Positions 1 to 8,437 of a DNA stretch of 64,000 nt are shown here, in pieces (the stretch's first letter is position 1; each line of letters starts with the position of its first letter). The notes under the pieces were generated by a model. That model did no database searches. It worked only from the letters and a program-made list of their open reading frames with translations, and was not told where the DNA came from. Source of the DNA: a bacterium (GTDB lineage Bacteria > Bacillota > Clostridia > Oscillospirales > Acutalibacteraceae); NCBI GenBank assembly GCA_020625875.1, contig JAHLAX010000048.1, positions 48,393-112,392 of the forward strand, given 5' to 3'. Made by a program: the position numbers and the translations under genes.

Positions 1-1
1 T

Positions 2-49
2 AAGAAAAATAACTCAGGCGAAGTTCTTTCAACAAAAGGAGTACTATAA
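2..49 (+). CDS. Possible 3' end of an upstream CDS (partial)
   Basis: One frame is open from the left edge and stops at TAA 47-49, overlapping the hisA start as TAATG, which would be a translational-coupling arrangement. Only about 15 codons are visible and they match no family that I recognise; hisH or hisF would be expected here. Another frame stops at 1-3, so the upstream gene may equally end at the window edge. Confidence 0.2.
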   Translation, partial: KKNNSGEVLSTKGVL

Positions 50-771
50 TGATAGTTTTACCCGCAATTGATATAAAAGACGGTAACTGCGTCAGACTAT
101 TCAAGGGCGACTTTTCAACAGTTTCAAAGGTTGCCGATGACCCTTATCAGGTCGCTCAGCGTTTTATTGACGCGGGCGCTCAGTGGATGCATATGGTTGA
201 CCTTGACGGAGCGAAGGACGGTAAGCTTATCAATTCAGAGCTGATTATTGATGTCGCTAAATCCTTTGACATCAAGGTCGAAGTCGGCGGTGGAATCCGT
301 GATATGAATCGTATTGAGCATTATCTTGAAAACGGTGTTGACCGTGTTATTCTCGGCTCAGCCGCTGTCAATGACCAGAGCTTTGTTATTGACGCTGTTA
401 ATAACTTTGATGATCAGGTTGCTGTCGGTATTGACGCGAAAGACGGTATTGTCCGCGCTCAGGGCTGGACAGATAAGTCCGAGATAAACTATCTTGACCT
501 CGCTAAACAGATGGAAAGCATCGGCGTAAAAACGATTATATTCACTGATATTGATCAGGACGGTACTCTTTCCGGACCTAATCTTGTTCAGCTTGATAAA
601 TTAAGAAGCGCTGTAAGCTGTGATATTATAGCGAGCGGCGGTGTTTCAAATATAAAAGACATTATCAATCTTAACTCTCTCAATATCTATGGAGCAATAA
701 CTGGTAAGGCTATATATACAGGCAGCCTTGACCTCAGAATGGCTATTCAATTAGCCGAAAAGGTGTCGTAA
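49..771 (+). CDS. hisA: HisA, ProFAR isomerase (histidine biosynthesis)
   Basis: This cytosolic enzyme isomerises ProFAR to PRFAR, the fourth step of histidine biosynthesis. The 240 residues are the normal family length and form one (beta/alpha)8 barrel. The catalytic pair is visible as Asp8 (in PAID) and Asp129 (in GID), and the phosphate-binding GGG lies at residues 80-82. The start has AAAAGGAG seven to eight bases upstream. It sits one base before hisI, so hisA-hisI-hisE form one operon. The usual next gene, hisF, is missing from this position. HisF is a close paralogue, but the N-terminus (MIVLPAID rather than the HisF IPCLD type) fits HisA. Confidence 0.95.
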   Translation: MIVLPAIDIKDGNCVRLFKGDFSTVSKVADDPYQVAQRFIDAGAQWMHMVDLDGAKDGKLINSELIIDVAKSFDIKVEVGGGIRDMNRIEHYLENGVDRVILGSAAVNDQSFVIDAVNNFDDQVAVGIDAKDGIVRAQGWTDKSEINYLDLAKQMESIGVKTIIFTDIDQDGTLSGPNLVQLDKLRSAVSCDIIASGGVSNIKDIINLNSLNIYGAITGKAIYTGSLDLRMAIQLAEKVS

Positions 772-772
772 T

Positions 773-1099
773 ATGGATTTTGAAAAGTATTTTAAAAAAT
801 CAGATTTAATCCCGACTATTATTCAGGAAAAATCTACAGGCGAAGTGCTTATGCTTGCGTATATGAACCGTGAGTCGATGCAAAAGACCTTGGAGACAGG
901 CTTTACGTGGTTCTATTCAAGAAGCCGTCAGGAGCTTTGGAACAAAGGAGCGACCTCGGGGCATTTTCAAAAGGTGATTGATATTTTTTCGGATTGTGAT
1001 GACGATACCATTCTAATTACTGTCGAGCAGACTGGCGCTGCCTGCCACACAGGTCATCATTCCTGCTTTTTTAATAAAATCAAAAGTTTTGAGGTATAA
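773..1099 (+). CDS. hisI: HisI, phosphoribosyl-AMP cyclohydrolase
   Basis: HisI opens the purine ring of phosphoribosyl-AMP in the third step of histidine biosynthesis. The 108-residue monofunctional form is seen, with hisE as a separate gene rather than the HisIE fusion of enterobacteria. The SRQELWNKG signature is at residues 51-59, the metal-binding DCDDD at 74-78, and further ligand cysteines at 91 and 98 in the CHTGHHSC motif. One base separates it from hisA, which implies translational coupling. Confidence 0.95.
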   Translation: MDFEKYFKKSDLIPTIIQEKSTGEVLMLAYMNRESMQKTLETGFTWFYSRSRQELWNKGATSGHFQKVIDIFSDCDDDTILITVEQTGAACHTGHHSCFFNKIKSFEV

Positions 1100-1103
1100 A
1101 CAT

Positions 1104-1433
1104 ATGGATGATAAAGTTTTACAGGCGCTGTATGACACAGTGCTCAGCCGAAAAGAGAATAAACAAGAGGGTTCTTATACCTGCTACTTATTTGAAAAGG
1201 GTATTGATAAAATTTTGAAAAAGGTCGGCGAAGAGTGCAGCGAAACTATTATAGCCGCCAAGAATAACGACAACAGCGAGACTGTCTATGAGATTTCGGA
1301 CCTTATTTATCACCTTATGGTTATGATGGTAGAGCAGGGCATCACTCTTGATGAAGTTCTCGCGGAGCTTGATAAACGCAGCGAAAAAACAGGCAACCTT
1401 AAAAAGTTTCACGAAGTAGACAAAAATACATAA
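1104..1433 (+). CDS. hisE: HisE, phosphoribosyl-ATP pyrophosphatase
   Basis: HisE removes pyrophosphate from phosphoribosyl-ATP in the second step of histidine biosynthesis. It is an all-helical MazG-like protein of 109 residues with the metal-binding acidic motifs EECSE and EISDLIYH. I start it at ATG 1104 because GAGGT at 1091-1095 is correctly spaced for that codon; an in-frame TTG at 1089 would overlap hisI and has no site of its own. It is the last gene of the his operon and is followed by a hairpin. Confidence 0.93.
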   Translation: MDDKVLQALYDTVLSRKENKQEGSYTCYLFEKGIDKILKKVGEECSETIIAAKNNDNSETVYEISDLIYHLMVMMVEQGITLDEVLAELDKRSEKTGNLKKFHEVDKNT

Positions 1434-1437
1434 TAAA

Positions 1438-1468
1438 AATGGCGCCTCTTTGAAGGCGCCGCTCTTTT
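1438..1468 (+). terminator. Probable terminator of the his operon
   Basis: GGCGCC at 1441-1446 pairs with GGCGCC at 1455-1460 around an 8-base loop, followed by a short T-rich stretch (CTCTTTT). The T tract is weak, so some read-through into mtaB is possible. Confidence 0.6.
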
Positions 1469-1480
1469 AAAGGACTATAT

Positions 1481-2773
1481 ATGAATTTTAATATAATTAC
1501 ACTTGGCTGCAAGGTCAATCAGTATGAAAGCCAGATGATGACCGAGCTTCTTAAAAGCAACGGTTTTACTCTATCGTCAGATAAAGACAAGGCTGACATC
1601 ACAATAATTAATACCTGTACCGTTACAGCTGTGACAGACGCTAAAAACCGAAAAATAATCCATAAAACACGCCGCAATAATCCTGACGGTATTATTGTTC
1701 TCACAGGCTGTATGCCACAGGCGTTCCCCGACAGAACCACGGACTTTGACGGGTGCGATATAGTGTTGGGTAATAAGCGTCGTAAAATGCTTGTTGATTC
1801 TATTAACGAGTTTTTAACTACACATCAGCAGATTATAAATATTGAAACTCACGATAATAAAAACGCTGAATATGAAAGTTTTACTGTTCAGAATTTTGAA
1901 GGTCATACTCGCGCGTTTGTCAAGATTGAGGACGGCTGCAACCGCTTTTGCTCATATTGTATTATTCCATACGCAAGAGGCAGAGTGCGCAGCAAGAGAC
2001 CCGAGGATATTAAGACAGAGATTGAAAATCTCGCTCAGAATAGCTATAAGGAAATTGTGCTTGTCGGTATTAATTTGTCCGCTTACGGTCAGGGAAAGAG
2101 TTTTAACCTAGCCGACGCTGTTGATATAGCATGCTCCGTTGACGGGATAGAGCGCGTCAGGCTCGGCTCTTTTGAGCCCGAGATGATGTATAAGGAATTA
2201 ATTGAGAGATTTTCGCGTCAGGAAAAATTCTGCCCGCAGTTTCATCTTTCGCTTCAAAGCGGTTGTAACGCTACGTTAAAGCGTATGCGCCGTCAGTATG
2301 ACTGCGACGAATACCTCAGAATAGTCGAAACTCTGCGTAATAACTTTGATAACGCGTCTATCACAACCGATGTTATGGTGGGCTTCGCGGGCGAGACTGA
2401 CGAAGAATTCAACGAGAGCCTTGAGTTTGTTAAGAAAGTCGGCTTCTCAAAGGTCCATGTTTTTCCGTATTCTCAGCGCAAGGGCACGTTAGCCGATAAG
2501 ATGGACAATCAAATTGACCCGAAAACCAAAGACGCTCGTTCAAAGCTTATGACCAAAGAATGTGATATTCTTCGAAAAAACTTCTTTGAATCGCAGGTCG
2601 GCTTGACCGAAACTGTCCTCGTGGAACGTTTCAGAAACAACGAATACTATGAAGGCTATACAATGAATTACACGCCCGTCAGAATATACTGCGAGAATAT
2701 TCCGACAGGCGAGATTGTAAATGTAAAGCTCACAGAAGCTTTTGATGATTATTGTGTTGGTGAGTTAGTTTAG
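1481..2773 (+). CDS. mtaB: MtaB, tRNA t6A37 methylthiotransferase (radical SAM)
   Basis: MtaB converts t6A at position 37 of ANN-decoding tRNAs to ms2t6A. At 430 residues it is full length. An N-terminal UPF0004 domain carries three cluster cysteines (Cys10 in TLGCKVNQYE, Cys46, Cys77); the radical SAM CxxxCxxC is at Cys153/157/160; a C-terminal TRAM domain follows. The TLGCKVNQYE opening distinguishes MtaB from MiaB and RimO. Its last nine bases overlap the convergent glycosidase gene. The t6A substrate is made with TsaB and TsaE, which are encoded at 18.7-19.8 kb. Confidence 0.92.
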   Translation: MNFNIITLGCKVNQYESQMMTELLKSNGFTLSSDKDKADITIINTCTVTAVTDAKNRKIIHKTRRNNPDGIIVLTGCMPQAFPDRTTDFDGCDIVLGNKRRKMLVDSINEFLTTHQQIINIETHDNKNAEYESFTVQNFEGHTRAFVKIEDGCNRFCSYCIIPYARGRVRSKRPEDIKTEIENLAQNSYKEIVLVGINLSAYGQGKSFNLADAVDIACSVDGIERVRLGSFEPEMMYKELIERFSRQEKFCPQFHLSLQSGCNATLKRMRRQYDCDEYLRIVETLRNNFDNASITTDVMVGFAGETDEEFNESLEFVKKVGFSKVHVFPYSQRKGTLADKMDNQIDPKTKDARSKLMTKECDILRKNFFESQVGLTETVLVERFRNNEYYEGYTMNYTPVRIYCENIPTGEIVNVKLTEAFDDYCVGELV

Positions 2774-3958
2774 TTCATTTATAAAGCTTTTGACTTCTTT
2801 TTGAGCGTCTTTTCTTATTAAATCAGCGTAGCTGTAGAAGATTACGCCTTTAAGATTATTCTTTCTGACAAGCTCCAGCTCGTTTTTGAGAATGTTATTT
2901 CTGCTTAACCATGTACCTGAATCGCTGTCGGTTCCCACTTTATAGCCCGCTAAACCGATGTACAGTTTTACGCTTTCGTTGTATTCAAGCGATTTCCATA
3001 TTTTAAGCGCGTCCTTGAATTTCAGCGCGGGATTATCCAGACTATAATATAGCTGCGGACAAATAAAATCTACATAGCCGTACTGTGAGCACCAGCTTTT
3101 AACATCAGCGTACATTTCATAGTCGTTTTCAATGTTGCCCTGCGGCGAGATTGAAAACAGCTTTCCGTACTTATGGCATATACTGAAACAATCCGCGACC
3201 AGAGTGTTTACATTAGCTATACGCCATTCATCGAGGGGCAGGGCATTTTCTTTCAGCTTGCTTCTGTAGTTCTTATACTGCTTTTTATCGATGCTTTTAC
3301 TATCACTCGGATAGAAGTAGTCATCGAATTGAACGCCGTCAACGTCATAATTCTCAACAATTTCTCTGACGCCGTTTTCAATAAGAGTTCTGGCTTTTTT
3401 GAGCGCGGGGTTAAGATAGATGTTGCCGTTTACCTTTACGCCGAGGCTTTTGTCCTTAACATAAGGATTATCTTGACTTAACTTTTGTCCGCCCTTGTGC
3501 TTTATTCTGTAGGGGTTCACCCAGACGTGAATCTTAAGCCCGAGCTTGTGCGAGTACTCAACCATATATTTAAGCGCGTCATAGCCTACGTTTTTTCCTT
3601 GTTTTCCCGACAGAATATGAGAGTTTGGGTAATACTTCGATTTATACAAAGCGTCTGAGAACGGTCTTATGTGCACTATAAGAGTGTTAAAATTATTGTT
3701 TTTAGCGTTTTCGGCTATTCTGTTAAACTTATTCATAAAGCTCTTTAACGAATAGTCCGTGCCGCTCATATCAAGGTCCATATATGTAACCCAAAGTCCT
3801 CGCGTTTCCTCATCGCTTATGACGACAGTTTTAATCACTTTATCGCTTTTCTTTTTAACGCTCGTCTCTTTTGGGTTTAAATTCGAAACCGCCAGAAGCG
3901 CTATCAGCATAATAACAGCAATTATTATAGGAATATTATTTTTAATTCTTTTTTTCAT
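2765..3958 (-). CDS. GHL10-family (DUF187) secreted/anchored glycosyl hydrolase-like protein
   Basis: The protein has 397 residues with an N-terminal hydrophobic segment (about 8-27) acting as signal peptide or anchor, then a GHL10/family-10-like TIM barrel with EETRGLWVTYMDLD near residue 54 and GVQFDDYFYP near 216. Family members are thought to act on cell-wall or extracellular glycans; the substrate cannot be read from sequence. I start it at the second Met because GAGGT lies seven bases before it, whereas the ATG at 3970 has no site. The start region abuts the divergent DUF1294 gene, leaving almost no room for two promoters. Confidence 0.8.
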   Translation of the reverse strand: MKKRIKNNIPIIIAVIMLIALLAVSNLNPKETSVKKKSDKVIKTVVISDEETRGLWVTYMDLDMSGTDYSLKSFMNKFNRIAENAKNNNFNTLIVHIRPFSDALYKSKYYPNSHILSGKQGKNVGYDALKYMVEYSHKLGLKIHVWVNPYRIKHKGGQKLSQDNPYVKDKSLGVKVNGNIYLNPALKKARTLIENGVREIVENYDVDGVQFDDYFYPSDSKSIDKKQYKNYRSKLKENALPLDEWRIANVNTLVADCFSICHKYGKLFSISPQGNIENDYEMYADVKSWCSQYGYVDFICPQLYYSLDNPALKFKDALKIWKSLEYNESVKLYIGLAGYKVGTDSDSGTWLSRNNILKNELELVRKNNLKGVIFYSYADLIRKDAQKEVKSFINELN

Positions 3959-3971
3959 TTTTGACCTCATT

Positions 3972-4241
3972 ATGAAATATTTTATTATTTATTTGATTAT
4001 CATCAATATTATCGCGGTTATTGTTACAATCGTTGATAAGATAAAAGCTAAATACCATAAGTGGCGCGTCAGCGAAGCCGCTCTGCTGATAATCTCTGCT
4101 TTGTGCGGTTCTGTGGGTATGTATATCACAATGCTGATTATCCGCCACAAAACCCGAAAACTTAAGTTTATGCTTGGTATACCGCTGATTTTCATTGTAG
4201 AGTTCGCGGCTTTTCTTTTGGTGATGAATTATGTCTTCTAA
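3972..4241 (+). CDS. DUF1294 family small membrane protein
   Basis: A hydrophobic protein of 89 residues with three to four predicted membrane segments and the basic DKIKAKYHKWRVSE loop typical of DUF1294. Function is unknown in the family. The start ATG 3972 has no convincing ribosome binding site and lies 13 bases from the divergent glycosidase start. Its 3' end overlaps the pseudouridine synthase gene by 11 bases, so the two are probably co-translated. An upstream extension in the same frame runs antisense to the glycosidase gene and I do not accept it. Confidence 0.7.
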   Translation: MKYFIIYLIIINIIAVIVTIVDKIKAKYHKWRVSEAALLIISALCGSVGMYITMLIIRHKTRKLKFMLGIPLIFIVEFAAFLLVMNYVF

Positions 4242-5091
4242 ACAGCTTTTATTTACTGTTCCCGATGACTGCGAAGGTATGAAATTACGAACATATCTTA
4301 GAAAAAAGTGCGGTGTTTCCGCTCGTATAATAACACTCCTTAAGCGAGAAAAAGACGGAATTTTGAGGGATAATAAAATTATCAGAACTGTTGATACAAT
4401 AAATAGCGGAGATATAATCATTCTGAATCTACCCGATGATAAAAACGAAATTACTCCGATTAAAGGCGATTTAAAGGTGCTATTTGAGGATGATTATATT
4501 ATCGCGATTGATAAGCCCGCGGGGATGCCTGTGCATCCTACCAAGGTGCATCAGCTGGATACTCTCGCCAATATTCTGAAATACATACAGAACGAGAGGG
4601 GAGAGAGCTACACTTTCCGCGCCGTTAACCGTCTTGATAAGGATACTTCTGGTATTGTCCTGATTGCCAAAGATAAATATACCGCTACCGCGCTTCAAAA
4701 CAGCGTTGATAAAACATACTTAGCGGTATGTGAGGGTGTTATTACGGAAAGCGGAACTATTGATAAACCTATAGGTCTTAAAGATGGTCATACCGTTCAG
4801 CGAGAGGTGAGAGCGGACGGCAAACACGCAGTAACCCACTTTGCTCCGCTTAAAAACAATGGAGCTCATACCTTGCTCAAGATAACGCTCGAAACAGGCA
4901 GAACCCACCAGATTCGCTGCCATATGGCGAGTATAGGGCATCCGCTCGCGGGCGACGATATGTACGGCGGCAGTCTTGATTATATAAAGCGTCAGGCTCT
5001 GCACTGCGAGAGCGTAAGCTTTGTTCATCCTATCACAAATGAAAATATCGTGATTAACAGTGACTTGCCTGAAGATATAAAAAGCATATAA
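4231..5091 (+). CDS. RluA-family 23S rRNA/tRNA pseudouridine synthase
   Basis: The enzyme isomerises uridine to pseudouridine in structured RNA. The 286 residues comprise an S4-like N-terminal RNA-binding region (about 1-75) and the RluA catalytic domain with the HPT segment and the motif RLDKDTSG, whose first Asp is the nucleophile. The RTHQIR motif is near residue 226. Family members modify 23S rRNA or tRNA; the exact site cannot be told. It overlaps the DUF1294 gene and ends before a bidirectional terminator. Confidence 0.88.
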   Translation: MSSKQLLFTVPDDCEGMKLRTYLRKKCGVSARIITLLKREKDGILRDNKIIRTVDTINSGDIIILNLPDDKNEITPIKGDLKVLFEDDYIIAIDKPAGMPVHPTKVHQLDTLANILKYIQNERGESYTFRAVNRLDKDTSGIVLIAKDKYTATALQNSVDKTYLAVCEGVITESGTIDKPIGLKDGHTVQREVRADGKHAVTHFAPLKNNGAHTLLKITLETGRTHQIRCHMASIGHPLAGDDMYGGSLDYIKRQALHCESVSFVHPITNENIVINSDLPEDIKSI

Positions 5092-5099
5092 TATAATTA

Positions 5100-5133
5100 C
5101 AGGGAACTCAGATTATTGAGCTCCCTGCTTTTA
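5100..5133. terminator. Bidirectional terminator between convergent genes
   Basis: An 11-bp stem (5100-5110 with 5117-5127, one mismatch) around a 6-base loop is followed by a T-rich stretch on the plus strand. It separates the pseudouridine synthase gene from the convergent TIGR04086 gene. Confidence 0.8.
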
Positions 5134-5550
5134 TCATATCTTAATCTTCTTCTGTTTATTCACTCCGATTATACCCCCTAACGTCGAAAAAACAATCAGC
5201 GCCAGTAGTTTATAGAGCGTAAATATTGTTAATGATTCAACCGAGCGGCTTAATCCCGCGAGCAAAATTATAATGAATATTATAAAACCCGTTAATAAGC
5301 CTGTAATAAGTCCCGAACTTTTATTGAATCTAGCGGCGATATATCCACCTAAAAGTCCGCCGAGTGATAGAATAGCGAGGTTAACAACATTAATCGCCTC
5401 TTTCGGTAATTTATCTGTCATTTGAAATACAAATGATGCTATAATAATCAATAAAGTTATTGCTATTGTAGCGCTTAATATGCCGAATATCAGGCTCTTT
5501 ATTAACTTTTTATCTATAATATTGCTCTTAACTTTTTTATATGATTTCAT
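5134..5550 (-). CDS. TIGR04086 family membrane protein
   Basis: A membrane protein of 138 residues with four predicted transmembrane segments, arranged as in the TIGR04086 family found beside yajC in Clostridia and Bacilli. No biochemical function is established. I start at Met 5550 because GGGGGA lies seven to eight bases upstream; an ATG at 5568 has no site. That binding site is built into the 3' arm of a terminator-like hairpin (5551-5593), so expression may depend on whether the hairpin forms. It is last in the queA-tgt-yajC cluster. Confidence 0.72.
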   Translation of the reverse strand: MKSYKKVKSNIIDKKLIKSLIFGILSATIAITLLIIIASFVFQMTDKLPKEAINVVNLAILSLGGLLGGYIAARFNKSSGLITGLLTGFIIFIIILLAGLSRSVESLTIFTLYKLLALIVFSTLGGIIGVNKQKKIKI

Positions 5551-5593
5551 AAAAAATCCCCCGAACATAATCTGTAAAGATTATATTCAGGGG
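5551..5593 (-). terminator. Terminator/attenuator hairpin overlapping a ribosome binding site
   Basis: Read on the minus strand, CCCC at 5590-5593 starts a long stem (one bulge, one mismatch) that closes with GGGG at 5559-5562 and is followed at once by six T (5551-5556) and then the ATG at 5550. The GGGGGA ribosome binding site of the downstream gene is the 3' arm of the stem. Confidence 0.7.
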
Positions 5594-5612
5594 ATAAGTG
5601 TTTTATAACTGA

Positions 5613-6002
5613 TTACTGATCTTTTTTCTTGAATAAGCCTGAGAGAAAGCCTTTCTTTTCGGTAGTCTGAGCTGTTGGTTCTTTTTGAGTATCAACAGAA
5701 GAAATGCACCATCTCTTCATCTTCATCTTTACTCTGTCTGAGCCAGTCTCGATGATGATAGCGTCCTCATCTTCTTTGATAGCGACAATACGACCAGATA
5801 TTCCGCCGATAGTTGTAATTTCATCGCCGATTTCAACACTGTTTCTAAGCTCTGCCTCTTGTTTCTTCTTCTTTGAGTTAGGTCTGATAAGGAAGAAATA
5901 GAGCGCGCCAAAAATAGCGACATAGATAACGATAATTAAAACCATAGGGAAGTTGCCCTGTTGACCGGCGGCACCGTCAAGAGTATGTGATAAAAAGTTC
6001 AT
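5613..6002 (-). CDS. yajC: YajC, preprotein translocase accessory subunit
   Basis: YajC associates with SecDF-YidC at the Sec translocon. The 129-residue protein has one transmembrane helix (about residues 20-40) ending in FFLIRPNSKKKKQ, the hallmark of the family, then a small beta-rich cytosolic domain with VEIGDEITTIGGISG. I start at Met 6002, which has AAAGGA upstream; a start at 6068 would add an atypical extension. Position after tgt and queA is the conserved order in Firmicutes. Confidence 0.93.
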   Translation of the reverse strand: MNFLSHTLDGAAGQQGNFPMVLIIVIYVAIFGALYFFLIRPNSKKKKQEAELRNSVEIGDEITTIGGISGRIVAIKEDEDAIIIETGSDRVKMKMKRWCISSVDTQKEPTAQTTEKKGFLSGLFKKKDQ

Positions 6003-6103
6003 AATATTATATCCTTTCTTTTTTAATAATCCGTTTAGCAGTATATCAAAAAATATAGTAACTTGCAAGGATAATTTGCTATTTGATACATATTTGATTG
6101 ATT

Positions 6104-7234
6104 TTATATACGATTGCCGAGTATATTACGGTAAGTTTTGTGGAATTTATCGAATGTTCCCGCCTCAATTTCCTCACGAATGCGCTCCATAAGTGTATTA
6201 TAGAAGTGAAGATTATGAATAACGCACAGCCTCATTCCGAGCATTTCGCCCGCTTTCATAAGATGGCGAATATAAGCGCGGCTGAAATTCTGACACACAG
6301 AGCACGAGCACATCTCGTCAATTGGGCTCTCGTCAAGCTCATATTTAGCGTTCATAATATTGCGTATTCCGCTCCATGTGAACAGATGACCGTGGCGGGC
6401 GTTTCGGCTGGGCATAACGCAGTCGAACATATCGACGCCTCTGTAAACCGCTTCAATGATATTCACGGGTGTTCCCACACCCATAAGATAACGAGGTTTA
6501 TCTTTCGGCATATACGGCATAACTTCCTCGATGATTTCATACATTACCTCGGTTTCTTCACCTACCGCAAGTCCGCCTATTGCGTAGCCCGCAAGGTCAA
6601 GCTCCGCGATTTCTTTCATATGCTCAACGCGTAGGTCTTTATAGATTCCGCCCTGGTTAATGCCAAACAGCTTTTGTTCTTTATTGATAGTATCGTCTAG
6701 TGAGTTGAGCCTGTTAAGCTCAGTTTTACAGCGTTTGAGCCATCTCGCGGTCAAATTTGCCGAGTTCTTTGTATAATCATACGGGGAAGGATTCTCGACA
6801 CACTCGTCGAACGCCATAGCGATTGTCGAACCGAGGTTTGACTGGATTTGCATACTAAGCTCAGGCGTCATATTGATCTTATGACCGTCGATATGAGAGT
6901 TGAAGGTTACGCCTTCTTCCGTTATATTTCTCAGCTTCGCGAGCGAAAACACCTGAAACCCGCCGCTGTCTGTGAGTATAGGACCGTCCCATTTAGTGAA
7001 TTTATGAAGACCGCCTAGTGTTTTTACATTTTCATCGCCTGGGCGTAAATGCAAATGATATGTATTGCTCAGCATAATCTGGCACTTGACGTCTTTAAGG
7101 TCAAACGCCGAGAGCGCGCCTTTAATCGCTCCCGCTGTCGCAACGTTCATAAACGCGGGAGTTTGTACATTTCCGTGTACAGTTTTAATCACGCCTCTGC
7201 GTGCGCTGTCCTGAGTTGTTTTTATCTCAAACAT
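6104..7234 (-). CDS. tgt: Tgt, tRNA-guanine transglycosylase
   Basis: Tgt exchanges the wobble guanine of GUN-anticodon tRNAs (Asp, Asn, His, Tyr) for preQ1. The 376-residue length is standard. Visible features are the DSGGFQVFSL substrate-pocket motif, NQGGIYKDLR, the catalytic-region sequence YLMGVGTP with MFDCVMPSRNARHGH, and the zinc-binding CSCSVC followed by a His. It is 11 bases downstream of queA, the next enzyme in queuosine synthesis. Confidence 0.96.
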   Translation of the reverse strand: MFEIKTTQDSARRGVIKTVHGNVQTPAFMNVATAGAIKGALSAFDLKDVKCQIMLSNTYHLHLRPGDENVKTLGGLHKFTKWDGPILTDSGGFQVFSLAKLRNITEEGVTFNSHIDGHKINMTPELSMQIQSNLGSTIAMAFDECVENPSPYDYTKNSANLTARWLKRCKTELNRLNSLDDTINKEQKLFGINQGGIYKDLRVEHMKEIAELDLAGYAIGGLAVGEETEVMYEIIEEVMPYMPKDKPRYLMGVGTPVNIIEAVYRGVDMFDCVMPSRNARHGHLFTWSGIRNIMNAKYELDESPIDEMCSCSVCQNFSRAYIRHLMKAGEMLGMRLCVIHNLHFYNTLMERIREEIEAGTFDKFHKTYRNILGNRI

Positions 7235-7245
7235 AATTTATATCC

Positions 7246-8271
7246 TCACAATATAGCCATCGCGTCGCCAAAGCTGAAAAAGCGATATTTCTCGTCGACA
7301 GCTGTTTTGTACGCGTTCATAATATTGTCAAATCCCGCGTAGGCGGACACCAGCATAATCAGCGTGCTTTCGGGCAAATGAAAATTAGTAATAAGCCCGT
7401 CGAGCACTTTGAACTCATAACCTGGGTATATAAAAATATCAGTCCAGCCGTCACAGGGTTTAATCTCACCAAAGTTTGTCGCGACGCTCTCTAAAGTTCT
7501 GCAGGAGGTAGTGCCGACCGCGATAACCCGTCCGCCGTTTTTCTTTGTTTCGTTGATAATATCAGCGGTATCCTTTGGGATTTCATAATGCTCGCTGTGC
7601 ATTTTGTGCTTCGTGACATCGTCTACCTTGACAGGTCTGAATGTCCCAAGCCCGACGTGAAGTGTTACATAGGCGATTTTTATGCCTTTAGCTTTAATTT
7701 TGTCCATAAGCTCGGTTGTAAAATGAAGTCCCGCGGTTGGAGCGGCGGCGGAGCCGAGCTCGTTTGAATATACTGTCTGGTATCGTTCTTTATCCTCGAG
7801 CTTCGCGGTTATATAAGGGGGGAGGGGCATCTGACCGATTTTATCCAGTGTCGCGAAAAAGTTTTCGTCACAGTCAAAGTCAACAACTCTGTTGCCGTCG
7901 TCCTTAACCTCAACAACTGTAGCGTTCATAAGTCCGTCGCCGAACGAAAATCTTGCGCCTTCTCTGGCTTTTTTACCTGGCTTACATAAGGTTTCCCATC
8001 TGTTGCCGCTGATTTGCTTGAGCAAAAGAAACTCAACATTAGCTCCTGTCTCAGCTTTTGTGCCGAAAATTCTCGCGGGTATAACCCTTGAATCGTTGGC
8101 GATAAGACAGTCACCTTCGTTTAAATAATCTATTATATCAAAAAAATGCTTATGCTCAATTTTACCGCTGTTTTTATCAAGCACCAAAAGCCTTGAGCTG
8201 TCTCTCGGCTCAACAGGAGTCTGAGCGATAAGCTCCTTGGGTAATTCGTAGTAAAAATCACTGGTTTTCAT
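7246..8271 (-). CDS. queA: QueA, SAM:tRNA ribosyltransferase-isomerase
   Basis: QueA transfers and isomerises the ribosyl moiety of SAM onto preQ1-modified tRNA to give epoxyqueuosine. The 341 residues match the family length. Signatures are the N-terminal [12 protein letters not shown] with [20 protein letters not shown], and [14 protein letters not shown] near the C-terminus. It is the first gene of queA-tgt-yajC on this strand and diverges from asd. Confidence 0.96.
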   Translation of the reverse strand: MKTSDFYYELPKELIAQTPVEPRDSSRLLVLDKNSGKIEHKHFFDIIDYLNEGDCLIANDSRVIPARIFGTKAETGANVEFLLLKQISGNRWETLCKPGKKAREGARFSFGDGLMNATVVEVKDDGNRVVDFDCDENFFATLDKIGQMPLPPYITAKLEDKERYQTVYSNELGSAAAPTAGLHFTTELMDKIKAKGIKIAYVTLHVGLGTFRPVKVDDVTKHKMHSEHYEIPKDTADIINETKKNGGRVIAVGTTSCRTLESVATNFGEIKPCDGWTDIFIYPGYEFKVLDGLITNFHLPESTLIMLVSAYAGFDNIMNAYKTAVDEKYRFFSFGDAMAIL

Positions 8272-8315
8272 AAAAATTCCTCATAAATACTCGCTATTTT
8301 ATTACTATTTTGTAA

Positions 8316-8344
8316 TTGACATTGATACCTATTAATGGTATATT
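8316..8344 (+). promoter_or_regulatory. Sigma-A promoter of asd-dapA with an internal palindrome
   Basis: TTGACA at 8316-8321 and TATATT at 8339-8344 are separated by 17 bp. An inverted repeat, ATACC and GGTAT flanking ATTAAT, at 8325-8341 fills the spacer and could be an operator; no regulator is identified. Confidence 0.7.
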
Positions 8345-8383
8345 ATAGAATAGAGTATAACTATATATAGTATAATAATACAT

Positions 8384-8408
8384 TTGTGAGAAACTTACAA
8401 CTGTTTTT
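8384..8408 (+). terminator. Small hairpin plus T-run in the asd leader (possible attenuator)
   Basis: TTGTGAG at 8384-8390 pairs with CTTACAA at 8394-8400 (one G-U pair) around AAA and is followed by CTGTTTTT. It lies in the roughly 90-base leader of asd. The stem is short, so termination efficiency is doubtful. No lysine riboswitch is recognisable. Confidence 0.3.
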
Positions 8409-8437
8409 AAGAAATTGTAATATTATGGAGGATCAAT

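Noticed and set aside
1089..1103. TTG start five codons upstream for hisE
   Set aside because: ATG 1104 has a properly spaced GAGGT site and gives the normal family N-terminus.
3942..4421. Minus-strand frame of 159 codons opposite the DUF1294 and pseudouridine synthase genes
   Set aside because: Both sense genes have family motifs; the antisense frame has none.
6098..6634. Plus-strand frame of 178 codons opposite tgt
   Set aside because: It is antisense to a well-conserved gene, has no ribosome binding site and no recognisable protein features.
8345..8437. Lysine riboswitch in the asd leader
   Set aside because: The leader is only about 90 bases and shows none of the conserved L-box segments; a full L-box needs about 170 bases.
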